A stretch of DNA of 9,929 bases from CAYJBH01 sp964370765 (GTDB taxonomy: Bacteria > Bacillota > Clostridia > Oscillospirales > Ruminococcaceae): assembly GCA_964370765.1 (NCBI GenBank), contig CAYJKW010000077.1:1-9929 (forward strand). The letters run 5' to 3'. Below are positions 1-6,572 of this stretch, in pieces; position 1 is the stretch's first letter, and the number at the start of each line of letters is the position of its first letter. Below the pieces are notes generated by a model. That model was not told where the DNA came from. It saw only the letters and a list, made by a program, of their open reading frames with translations, and did not search any database. The translations under genes and the position numbers were made by a program.

Positions 1-161
1 TTGAACATAACCTTGACATTATCAAGACTGCGGATTATATTATAGATATGGGGCCAGAAGGAGGAAACGCAGGCGGGGAAGTTTTAGCCTGCGGTACACC
101 AGAGGAAATCGCTGCAAACAGTGCCTCTTTTACCGGCCAATATCTAAAAAAGCATCTTTAA
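1..161 (+). CDS. uvrA: UvrA, excinuclease ABC subunit A (3' end only)
   Basis: This is the C-terminal end of UvrA, the damage-sensing ABC-type ATPase of cytoplasmic nucleotide excision repair, which loads UvrB at DNA lesions. The readable frame begins at base 3 and gives 52 residues before TAA at 159-161. It opens with EHNLDIIKTADYIIDMGPEG, the hallmark end of the second ATPase domain; the His is the ABC switch (H-loop) residue. It continues with a GG..GG stretch, the GTPEEIA motif and a terminal TGQYLKKHL, all typical of UvrA. The 5' part of the gene lies outside the window. The gap to miaB is only 23 bases and shows no terminator, so read-through into miaB is likely. Identification is from recalled family motifs and is secure despite the short length. 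Confidence 0.95.
   Translation, partial: EHNLDIIKTADYIIDMGPEGGNAGGEVLACGTPEEIAANSASFTGQYLKKHL
13..41 (+). promoter_or_regulatory. Candidate sigma-A promoter inside the uvrA 3' end
   Basis: A perfect -35 box TTGACA (13-18) is followed after exactly 17 bases by TATATT (36-41), a 5/6 match to the -10 consensus. Transcription would start near base 48, about 137 bases upstream of the miaB start. The bases also encode conserved UvrA residues (LDII..ADYIID), so coincidence is possible. No TSS data are available. Confidence 0.4.
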
Positions 162-184
162 CAACCAATAGAAAGAGAGGAATT

Positions 185-1576
185 ATGCCTAAACCTACAA
201 AAGAAGAATTTGAGTATGTCCAAGAGATGTGCGAAGACTTTTTTAATAAAGATGAGTTTTGCTACTATGTAGAGACATACGGTTGCCAACAGAACGTTAG
301 TGATACTGAACGGCTTAGAGGTATACTTGAATTTATAGGTTTTAAAAAAACTACCTACAAAACAAAGGCCGATTTAATACTTGTTAACAGCTGTGCAGTA
401 AGAGAGAGTGCAGAAATTAAGTTTTTAAGTCGTTTAGGTGAACTAAAGCCGCTTAAAATAGTGAACAACAAGCGAATAATTATTCTGTGTGGCTGTATGT
501 TTTCCAATATGCGAAATATCTCCACCATAAAAAATTCTTATCCATTTGTAGATATTGTAGGTGATACAACTCTACAAGAGAATTTTGTAGACACGCTTGC
601 GGATTTTTTGGAAAACCCTAAGGAGCGTATCTTCCCCGAAACTACGGTGGACGAAAAGGAGATTGTAGAGGGTATTACAGTAAGTCGTGATGATAAATAT
701 AATGTTTCGATACCGATTATGTACGGCTGTGATAATCATTGTAGCTACTGTATCGTGCCCTATGTTAGAGGGGCCGAGGTAAACCGTAATCCTGAGGATA
801 TTGTAGCCGAGTTTAAAGAGGTTGTAGCGGAGGGGGCCAAGCACATTACATTGCTTGGACAAAACGTTAATGCATATGGTCGTAAGCTATCTCAAGAAAT
901 AGATTTTGTCGGTCTATTACGGCAGATTTGTGCTGTACCAGGTGACTATATAGTTAGCTTTTTATCATCCCACCCCAAGTACTTTACAAGAGAACTTGTA
1001 GATTTTATTGCCGAAGAACCAAAGATGTGTCGAATGCTACATCTACCGGCACAATCCGGAAGTGATTCGATATTGTCCACAATGGGTCGTGGGTATACTG
1101 CAGACGATTATGTTAATTTAGTAAACTACGCCAAGAACAAAATTCCGAATGTTGCATTTTCCGGAGATATTATTGTAGGGTTCCCAGGCGAGTCCGAGGT
1201 AGACTTTGATGCAACGTTAGACCTTATCCGGCGCGTAGGATTTTATCAGCTGTTCACATATATATTTTCAAAAAGGCCCGGAACACCGGCTGCCAAATTT
1301 AACGATGATAACATAAGTGCAAAGAAGACAGAACGTATGGATAGGCTACTTTCTCAACAAAAGCAACAGGCTTCAGACATACTTTCTACATTCAAGGATC
1401 GTCGAATTCCGGTTTTATTTGAAAAGGATGATAATGGAACATACATAGGTCGATACGGTAATTTTTTACTAGTTAAATATACCAGTACCGGTCGCAAACC
1501 ACAAAACGGTGAGCTATGTACTGTATTTATTACAGGTAGTTCAGCAACAGCACTAACAGGAATAATGGAGGATTAA
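185..1576 (+). CDS. miaB: MiaB, tRNA-2-methylthio-N6-dimethylallyladenosine synthase
   Basis: MiaB is a radical-SAM methylthiotransferase that converts i6A37 to ms2i6A37 in tRNAs reading UNN codons. The 463 residues are within the usual length. The N-terminal MTTase domain has the three ligands of the auxiliary 4Fe-4S cluster at C34 (TYGCQQN), C70 (NSCAVRE) and C104 (CGCM). The radical-SAM core follows with the Cx3Cx2C triad C182, C186 and C189 in YGCDNHCSYCIVPYVRG. Conserved LLGQNVNAYG, LHLPAQSGSD and GFPGE motifs come next, and a TRAM RNA-binding domain occupies roughly residues 395-460. The purine-rich AGAGAGG at 174-180 lies 4 bases before the ATG. The stop is 3 bases before the next ATG. 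MiaA, which makes its substrate, is encoded about 5 kb downstream in the same gene run. Confidence 0.97.
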   Translation: MPKPTKEEFEYVQEMCEDFFNKDEFCYYVETYGCQQNVSDTERLRGILEFIGFKKTTYKTKADLILVNSCAVRESAEIKFLSRLGELKPLKIVNNKRIIILCGCMFSNMRNISTIKNSYPFVDIVGDTTLQENFVDTLADFLENPKERIFPETTVDEKEIVEGITVSRDDKYNVSIPIMYGCDNHCSYCIVPYVRGAEVNRNPEDIVAEFKEVVAEGAKHITLLGQNVNAYGRKLSQEIDFVGLLRQICAVPGDYIVSFLSSHPKYFTRELVDFIAEEPKMCRMLHLPAQSGSDSILSTMGRGYTADDYVNLVNYAKNKIPNVAFSGDIIVGFPGESEVDFDATLDLIRRVGFYQLFTYIFSKRPGTPAAKFNDDNISAKKTERMDRLLSQQKQQASDILSTFKDRRIPVLFEKDDNGTYIGRYGNFLLVKYTSTGRKPQNGELCTVFITGSSATALTGIMED

Positions 1577-1579
1577 AAA

Positions 1580-1984
1580 ATGACTACCCTTGAAATGTTT
1601 ATAGAGGCCGCAAAGGCATTGCAAAACGACCCAGCATATCTGAAACTGGACAATATTAGACAGGAAAACGAGAAGGATCAGGATCTTGTAAATAAGGTTG
1701 ATACCTTTAACACAACACGCGAGCAACTTACAACAGCTATGTCCACAGAAAATCCGGATAAAAGTGAAATTGTAAAACTTAACAACACCGTCCGCACCCT
1801 TTATACCGAGATTATGGAACACGAGGGAATGGTAAAGCACAACGAAGCTCAAGAGGAATTGGATGAGCTTATAAAGCATATTCAGGCAGTTTTAACAGCT
1901 GCTATCAATGGACAAGACCCTGCAACAGCAGAGCCTCCACAGGATTGTGCCGGCAGTTGTTCGGGCTGTAGTGGTTGTGCATAG
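1580..1984 (+). CDS. YlbF/YmcA-family protein with a C-terminal cysteine tail
   Basis: This is a small, mostly helical, charged protein of 134 residues in the YlbF/YmcA (RicF/RicA) family. In Bacillus subtilis these proteins form the RicAFT (Y-) complex with YaaT, which carries 4Fe-4S clusters and supports RNase Y-dependent mRNA processing. The assignment rests on size, the helical pattern (for example residues 1-30 and a later stretch ending in EELDELIKHIQAVL) and position: ymcA directly follows miaB (ymcB), with mutSL nearby, in B. subtilis. After a Pro-rich linker the protein ends in DCAGSCSGCSGCA, giving C123, C127, C130 and C133, a plausible Fe-S or metal site. GGAGG at 1567-1571, inside the end of miaB, serves its ATG 3 bases after the miaB stop, so the two are probably translationally coupled. 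I cannot say which paralogue (YlbF or YmcA) it is. Confidence 0.82.
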   Translation: MTTLEMFIEAAKALQNDPAYLKLDNIRQENEKDQDLVNKVDTFNTTREQLTTAMSTENPDKSEIVKLNNTVRTLYTEIMEHEGMVKHNEAQEELDELIKHIQAVLTAAINGQDPATAEPPQDCAGSCSGCSGCA

Positions 1985-2057
1985 TCGTATATTACATTTA
2001 AGCGTTAGATAAAAAAAATAAAGGTGGTATGCCTTTACAGTAGTTGTTATACGACTA
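1982..2057 (+). promoter_or_regulatory. Possible alternative RNA pairing competing with the mutS-leader terminator
   Basis: TAGTCGTATA at 1982-1991, which begins with the stop codon of the YlbF-family gene, is the exact reverse complement of TATACGACTA at 2048-2057. The second element is also needed for the inner hairpin of the downstream terminator-like structure (GTAGTTG 2040-2046 with CGACTAC 2052-2058). The long-range pairing crosses the outer terminator stem, so the two folds should exclude each other unless a pseudoknot forms. A ribosome ending translation at 1982-1984 would cover the 5' arm. The pairing is seen directly; an attenuation role is inference. Confidence 0.3.
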
Positions 2058-2077
2058 CAATAATCATCCACCTTTTT
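2020..2077 (+). terminator. Terminator-like hairpin between the YlbF-family gene and mutS
   Basis: The outer stem pairs AAAGGTGG (2020-2027) plus ATG (2029-2031) with CAT plus CCACCTTT (2065-2075), an 11-bp stem with one bulged T at 2028. A second 7-bp hairpin is nested inside (GTAGTTG / loop TTATA / CGACTAC, 2040-2058, one G-U pair). The 3' arm runs into five Ts (2073-2077). An A-tract (2011-2018) sits just upstream. The T-run is short and the loop long, so termination may be partial, letting some transcripts continue into mutS. Confidence 0.5.
2034..2061 (+). promoter_or_regulatory. Candidate sigma-A promoter for mutS-mutL
   Basis: TTTACA (2034-2039) and TACAAT (2056-2061), each 5/6 to consensus, are separated by 16 bases. 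The A-rich stretch 2011-2022 lies where an UP element would sit. Transcription would start near 2068, leaving a leader of about 27 bases that still includes the mutS ribosome binding site. The boxes lie in the loop region of the terminator-like hairpin, so the spacer could both end upstream transcription and start new transcription. Confidence 0.4.
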
Positions 2078-2084
2078 GATTTAT

Positions 2085-2089
2085 GGAGG
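2085..2089 (+). promoter_or_regulatory. Ribosome binding site deciding the mutS start
   Basis: GGAGG lies 5 bases before ATG 2095. The earlier in-frame ATG at 2083 overlaps this site and has no Shine-Dalgarno sequence of its own, so 2095 is chosen. Confidence 0.85.
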
Positions 2090-2094
2090 TACTA

Positions 2095-4713
2095 ATGGCC
2101 GGCCTATCCCCGATGATGCAACAATATATGCAGATAAAAGAACAACACAAGGACAAGGTGTTGTTCTTTCGGCTAGGTGACTTTTATGAAATGTTCTTTG
2201 AGGATGCTATTACGGTGTCTAAAGCACTCGAACTAACCCTTACCGGTAGAGAGTGTGGCCTTTCACAAAGAGCACCAATGTGCGGTATACCTTATCATAG
2301 TGCCGAAACGTATATTGCAAGACTACTTGACCTTGGTTTTAAGGTGGCTATCTGCGAGCAGACAGGTGACCCGGCAACCTCAAAAGGAATAGTGGATAGG
2401 GATGTGGTACGAATTGTCACTAAGGGGACTGCACTCGAAAGCTCTATGCTAAGTGATGATAGGAATAACTTTTTGTGTAGCATATATGTTTTAACCGAAA
2501 CATCAGCCGGACTTTGTTTTTCTGATGTCTCCTGTGGGATTATATACCTTTGTAGGCTAAACTCTGAAAAACTTATACAGGATATCTGTACTGAGCTTGC
2601 AAGGTTTTCACCCACCGAAATTATCTCAAACGACGGGATACTTAAACATAAAGAAATTACTGATTATATTAAACAAAGTATCTCTTGCAGTGTCGAGATT
2701 ATCGACGATGGCATCTATGATTCCAAAAAATCACAGGATATATTAAAAAATCAATTTTCCTGTGACTGTGTTTCATCACTTATTGAGGATGGTGAGTCCA
2801 GTGTTGGTGCTGTTTCTGCACTTATACATTACCTTACTCTGACCCAAAAGCACGGCCTTGGTGCACTCGTAAATATAGAGAGATATAGTATCGATGCATT
2901 TATGAGACTTTCAAGCACCACAAGGCGGCATCTTGAGATATCCGAGACAATGCGTGATGGTACAAAAAGCGGTAGCCTACTCCAGACCATTGACATGACG
3001 AAAACATCTATGGGTAGAAGGCTGTTAAGGTTATGGTTTGAGCAGCCACTTGTGTCTGCTTCTATGATAAATAGAAGGTTAGATGCAGTAGCAGAGATTG
3101 GGAAAGATGTTTTAAACAGGGCCTCCGTTCGAGATCTTCTATCCTCAATCGCTGACATGGAAAGAATACTTAGTCGTATTGTTTATAAAAGTTCGGCTCC
3201 GAGAGAACTTTCGGCGTTTTTAAACACCCTAAACATACTTCCACAACTAAAGCTTTCGGTTGCCGGTTATACATCCGGTGAGCTTGTGTCGGTATATCTT
3301 TGTATCGACAAGCTAACGGATATTACAGAGCTAATCTCCGTTACCCTTAGTGAAAAATTGCCTGCCACACTCAAGGATGGGGGGGTGATTAAGTCTGGCT
3401 TTAATACCGAAGTAGACGAGCTACGCTCACTATCCGGTGGCGCTAAGGGCAAACTTGTAGAGTTAGAGAATCGGTATCGTGAAGAGTATGGTATAAAAAA
3501 GATAAAAATAAGTTACAACAGAGTATTTGGATATTATGTAGAAATTCCAAGATCATCTGCTGAGGAACTGCCTGAAAATTTTGTTCGCCGCCAAACCCTA
3601 GCAAACTGTGAACGTTATATTACCGATGAGCTTAAAGATCTCGAAAGTAGAATAATGGGAGCAGAGGAGCGTTTAATAAGATTAGAAGCCGAGCTGTATG
3701 ATAATCTGTTATCACAAATTGCAACTGCGGCATCACGAATCAGTACAACTGCAGCAGCTGTTGCAAAGTTGGATGTATTTTGCTGCTTTGCCGAGGTTGC
3801 GATGCAGTATGATTATGTGCGACCGGCTGTTGATGAATCGTCCACTCTTTTAATTAAGAATGGCCGCCACCCGGTAGTTGAACGCCAGCTACGCAGAACT
3901 GCATTTATAGCAAACGATGTAACTGCAGATAGCGTAAAAAATAGAATTTTACTTATCACCGGCCCCAACATGGCAGGTAAAAGCACATACATGAGGCAGA
4001 CTGCATTAATCGTACTACTTGCACAGGTTGGTTGTTTTGTACCTGCTACTTCTGCCCAGATTGGTGTATGCGACAGCATACTCACAAGGGTAGGTGCATC
4101 GGATGATCTTTCTGCAGGCCAATCTACATTTATGGTAGAGATGACCGAGATGGCACAAATTTTGCATACAGCAACATCTAAAAGTTTATTAATTTTAGAT
4201 GAGGTGGGCAGAGGAACCTCAACATTCGATGGCCTTGCCATTGCAAGGGCTATTATAGAATATCTTGCCGAAAACAATACCCTACAACCCAAAACAATGT
4301 TTGCGACCCATTACCATGAACTTTGCGTTTTAGAAAGCCTGTATTTCTCTGTTAAAAATTATAGTATTACCGCCAAAAAGCGTGGTGATGAGTTAATCTT
4401 CCTACGTAAAATTGTTCAACGTGCCGCAGATGACAGCTATGGTATAGAGGTGGCAAAACTTGCAGGTGTCCCACAACAAATTATAGATAGGGCATCAGAA
4501 ATATTGATAGATTTAGAACAACATTCCGAAGCGCTTTCCGGTGCAGCTACGCAGTTAAACTTTGAGGATATGTTAAACGAGCCGGCCACTCCAATAAAAA
4601 CAGATATTATGCAGCGGCTTAAATCGGTTGTTCCGGACGCACTCTCTCCGCTTGAGGCTTGGCAGATACTCTCTGAGTTAAAGCAGATGTCTACTGAAGA
4701 GGTAACGAATTGA
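2095..4713 (+). CDS. mutS: MutS, DNA mismatch recognition ATPase
   Basis: MutS binds base mismatches and small loops in DNA as a clamp-shaped dimer, then recruits MutL. From ATG 2095 it has 872 residues, close to the usual 850-900. The mismatch-reading Phe-x-Glu motif is F30/E32 in GDFYEMF. Connector, lever and clamp domains fill the middle. The C-terminal ABC-type ATPase has Walker A GPNMAGKST (623-631), the signature DDLSAGQSTFMVEM, Walker B LLILDEVGRG (D702/E703) and the FATHYHEL switch region. QLNFE at 820-824 sits where a sliding-clamp binding motif is found in Bacillus MutS; this is inference. The C-terminal LSPLEAWQILSELK matches the usual dimerisation helix. TTGA at its stop overlaps the mutL start by 4 bases. 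A G7 run lies in codons 429-431. Homology to full-length MutS leaves little doubt. Confidence 0.98.
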   Translation: MAGLSPMMQQYMQIKEQHKDKVLFFRLGDFYEMFFEDAITVSKALELTLTGRECGLSQRAPMCGIPYHSAETYIARLLDLGFKVAICEQTGDPATSKGIVDRDVVRIVTKGTALESSMLSDDRNNFLCSIYVLTETSAGLCFSDVSCGIIYLCRLNSEKLIQDICTELARFSPTEIISNDGILKHKEITDYIKQSISCSVEIIDDGIYDSKKSQDILKNQFSCDCVSSLIEDGESSVGAVSALIHYLTLTQKHGLGALVNIERYSIDAFMRLSSTTRRHLEISETMRDGTKSGSLLQTIDMTKTSMGRRLLRLWFEQPLVSASMINRRLDAVAEIGKDVLNRASVRDLLSSIADMERILSRIVYKSSAPRELSAFLNTLNILPQLKLSVAGYTSGELVSVYLCIDKLTDITELISVTLSEKLPATLKDGGVIKSGFNTEVDELRSLSGGAKGKLVELENRYREEYGIKKIKISYNRVFGYYVEIPRSSAEELPENFVRRQTLANCERYITDELKDLESRIMGAEERLIRLEAELYDNLLSQIATAASRISTTAAAVAKLDVFCCFAEVAMQYDYVRPAVDESSTLLIKNGRHPVVERQLRRTAFIANDVTADSVKNRILLITGPNMAGKSTYMRQTALIVLLAQVGCFVPATSAQIGVCDSILTRVGASDDLSAGQSTFMVEMTEMAQILHTATSKSLLILDEVGRGTSTFDGLAIARAIIEYLAENNTLQPKTMFATHYHELCVLESLYFSVKNYSITAKKRGDELIFLRKIVQRAADDSYGIEVAKLAGVPQQIIDRASEILIDLEQHSEALSGAATQLNFEDMLNEPATPIKTDIMQRLKSVVPDALSPLEAWQILSELKQMSTEEVTN
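3379..3385 (+). repeat. Seven-G homopolymer run inside mutS
   Basis: Codons GGG GGG GTG (Gly-Gly-Val, residues 429-431 of MutS) create an uninterrupted G7 tract in DNA of roughly 40% GC by eye. Gain or loss of one G would shift the frame ahead of the ATPase domain. The amino acids look like a conserved DGGVI motif, so the run comes from codon choice. Confidence 0.9.
4696..4702 (+). promoter_or_regulatory. Ribosome binding site for mutL, inside mutS
   Basis: GAAGAGG lies 7 bases before the TTG start at 4710, within the last codons of mutS. It supports the TTG, which also gives the correct MutL N-terminus. Confidence 0.75.
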
Positions 4714-6572
4714 GTGGAGTAATTAGGGAACTACCTACACTATTACGAGATAAAATTGCTGCTGGTGAGGTCGTAGAGCGACCAGCATCGGTGGTTAAGG
4801 AGCTTGTAGAAAACTCAATCGATGCCGGTGCAACCGACATTAAAATCGAGATAGAGAGCGGTGGACGTGAGTTTATCAGTGTTGCCGATAATGGTAGTGG
4901 TATTGAGGCAGAGTATCTAAGGACTGCTTTTTTGCCACATGCAACAAGCAAGATAATAACCGATGAAGATCTTGAAAACATTACTACTAAAGGATTTAGA
5001 GGAGAAGCTCTTGCATCTATTGCTGCTGTGTCACGCTTAGAGGTAATATCTAAGGTAGAGGATTCGGAGTTTGCCCTTTCCTATAGTGTCGTAGCCGGAA
5101 TAGGCGGAGAAGTTATTCCGGCTGCAAGAGATGTAGGTACAACTATTACTGTTTCTGACCTATTTTATAACACACCGGCAAGGTTAAAATTTTTAAAGAA
5201 GGATGTGGCAGAGGGAAATGCAGTTGCCGATACCGTTACAAAGATTGCATTAGCACATCCCGAGGTGGCTTTTACCATGATACGAGATGGTAAGCAGGTG
5301 ATTAGTTGTCGTGCAAAGGGTGATATGCTACTTGCTATAAATGCACTTGTGTCAGGTGATATACACCGCTTTTTAAAACCGGTATCCTTTTCAGAGGATG
5401 GCTATAAAATAACCGGTTTTGTAGGTAGCGCAGATGGTGCAAGAGCATCAAGGGCTATGCAGTTTTTTTATGTTAACGGGCGATATATAAAAAACAAATC
5501 GTTTCATTCCGCTATCGATCAAGCGTCAAGTGGGTATTTCCCACACGGTAAGCATCCCATTGTTTTTGTATTTCTGACTTTACCTACATATCTTGTAGAT
5601 GTTAATGTCCATCCGGCAAAAACAGAGGTCCGCTTTGCCGAGGAACGCAAGGTTTTTTCATGCATATACCGATCAGTAAAGTCGGCACTATTACCAAAAG
5701 TAGCTATTCCCACTATCATTAAAACGCCAAGTACTCAACCAATACAAACTAACGATACTCCTGTTTATAAATCTGATAGCCAAGATTACGTTAATAGACC
5801 TAATAAAGATATAATAACCCCACTATCGTTTGCATCACCCCGCACACCCTATGTAACAACACATCCTCACAAAAGCAACTTTAATATTGATATCCCATAT
5901 GAAGAACCGCAGATTGTAGCTAATCCGGTGCAGAAAATAACAGTTGAGCAGCCCTTTATTGATATCCAACAGTCAGAACAACAACAAATAGAGGATGCTA
6001 AAACGCCAACGCTTAGGTTTGTAGGTGAAGTTTTTTCAACCTATATTATACTTGAGGCAGATGAATTAATCTACCTAATGGATAAGCATGCTGCACATGA
6101 ACGTATAATATATGAAAAGTTAATTAAGCAACGTACCGAGGATATTGATAGTCAACTACTGTTAACTCCGTTGACGGTGGAGCTTGATAATGAAGATAAG
6201 GCCGCACTACTTGATAGCAGTGATTATCTTAACAAACTTGGCATAGAGATAGAGGATTTTGGTGGGAATGCTGTAAGAATCTTTTCCTTACCTGCCGATA
6301 TTGACGGGTATAATGCCGAAAAATTGCTTACCGAACTTGCCTCCGGCATAAATACCGGGAGCATGACCGCTGATGAACGTACAATGTGGGTATACCATTC
6401 GGTAGCCTGTAGGGCGGCAGTTAAAGCAGGAGACAGGTTAACAGATACAGAGCTAATATCGCTTGCATCACAGATACTATCTGGCAACATTCCCGCATGC
6501 TGCCCCCACGGTAGGCCGGTAGTAATATCCTTTGATAAAAAAGAGCTGGAAGGTAGATTTGAAAGATCTTAG
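4710..6572 (+). CDS. mutL: MutL, mismatch repair endonuclease/ATPase
   Basis: MutL couples mismatch recognition by MutS to strand incision. It starts at TTG in a TTGA overlap with the mutS stop; the resulting N-terminus (GVIRELPTLLRDKIAAGEVV) matches the family. The 620 residues are normal. The GHKL ATPase has E31 and N35 in KELVENSIDAG, D60 in DNGSGI, ATSKI at 78-82 and GFRGEAL at 95-101. A variable Pro/Thr/Gln-rich linker spans about 335-430. The C-terminal domain has the nuclease motif as DKHAAHERIIYE (D458, H460, E464, E469; K459 replaces the usual Gln), then ACRAAVKAGD and CPHGRP (598-603). This marks the MutH-independent, nicking type of MutL. QLLLT at 482-486 sits where B. subtilis MutL contacts the sliding clamp. 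Its last 14 bases overlap miaA. Confidence 0.98.
   Translation: MSGVIRELPTLLRDKIAAGEVVERPASVVKELVENSIDAGATDIKIEIESGGREFISVADNGSGIEAEYLRTAFLPHATSKIITDEDLENITTKGFRGEALASIAAVSRLEVISKVEDSEFALSYSVVAGIGGEVIPAARDVGTTITVSDLFYNTPARLKFLKKDVAEGNAVADTVTKIALAHPEVAFTMIRDGKQVISCRAKGDMLLAINALVSGDIHRFLKPVSFSEDGYKITGFVGSADGARASRAMQFFYVNGRYIKNKSFHSAIDQASSGYFPHGKHPIVFVFLTLPTYLVDVNVHPAKTEVRFAEERKVFSCIYRSVKSALLPKVAIPTIIKTPSTQPIQTNDTPVYKSDSQDYVNRPNKDIITPLSFASPRTPYVTTHPHKSNFNIDIPYEEPQIVANPVQKITVEQPFIDIQQSEQQQIEDAKTPTLRFVGEVFSTYIILEADELIYLMDKHAAHERIIYEKLIKQRTEDIDSQLLLTPLTVELDNEDKAALLDSSDYLNKLGIEIEDFGGNAVRIFSLPADIDGYNAEKLLTELASGINTGSMTADERTMWVYHSVACRAAVKAGDRLTDTELISLASQILSGNIPACCPHGRPVVISFDKKELEGRFERS
6548..6553 (+). 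promoter_or_regulatory. Ribosome binding site deciding the miaA start
   Basis: GGAAGG, inside the mutL 3' end, lies 5 bases before TTG 6559. An earlier in-frame TTG at 6532 has no comparable site. Confidence 0.7.

Noticed and set aside
68..93. GC hairpin near the uvrA end as a uvrA terminator.
   Set aside because: It is inside the coding sequence, about 65 bases before the stop, and lacks a T-run.
1946..1978. Cx3Cx2C in the YlbF-family tail resembles the radical-SAM signature.
   Set aside because: It lies in the last 12 residues of a 134-residue helical protein with no TIM-barrel domain, so it cannot be a radical-SAM core.
2083..2094. Earlier ATG for mutS adding four residues (MEVL).
   Set aside because: It overlaps the GGAGG Shine-Dalgarno sequence that serves ATG 2095, and MutS homologues start near the MAxLSPMMQQY-type sequence.
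3813..4292. Open frame of 159 codons on the - strand within mutS.
   Set aside because: It lies fully opposite the conserved MutS ATPase region, has no recognisable domain and no ribosome binding site that I could support; it is a shadow of mutS.
6532..6558. Longer miaA frame from TTG 6532.
   Set aside because: No ribosome binding site precedes it, and the nine extra residues precede the normal family N-terminus; TTG 6559 has GGAAGG at good spacing.
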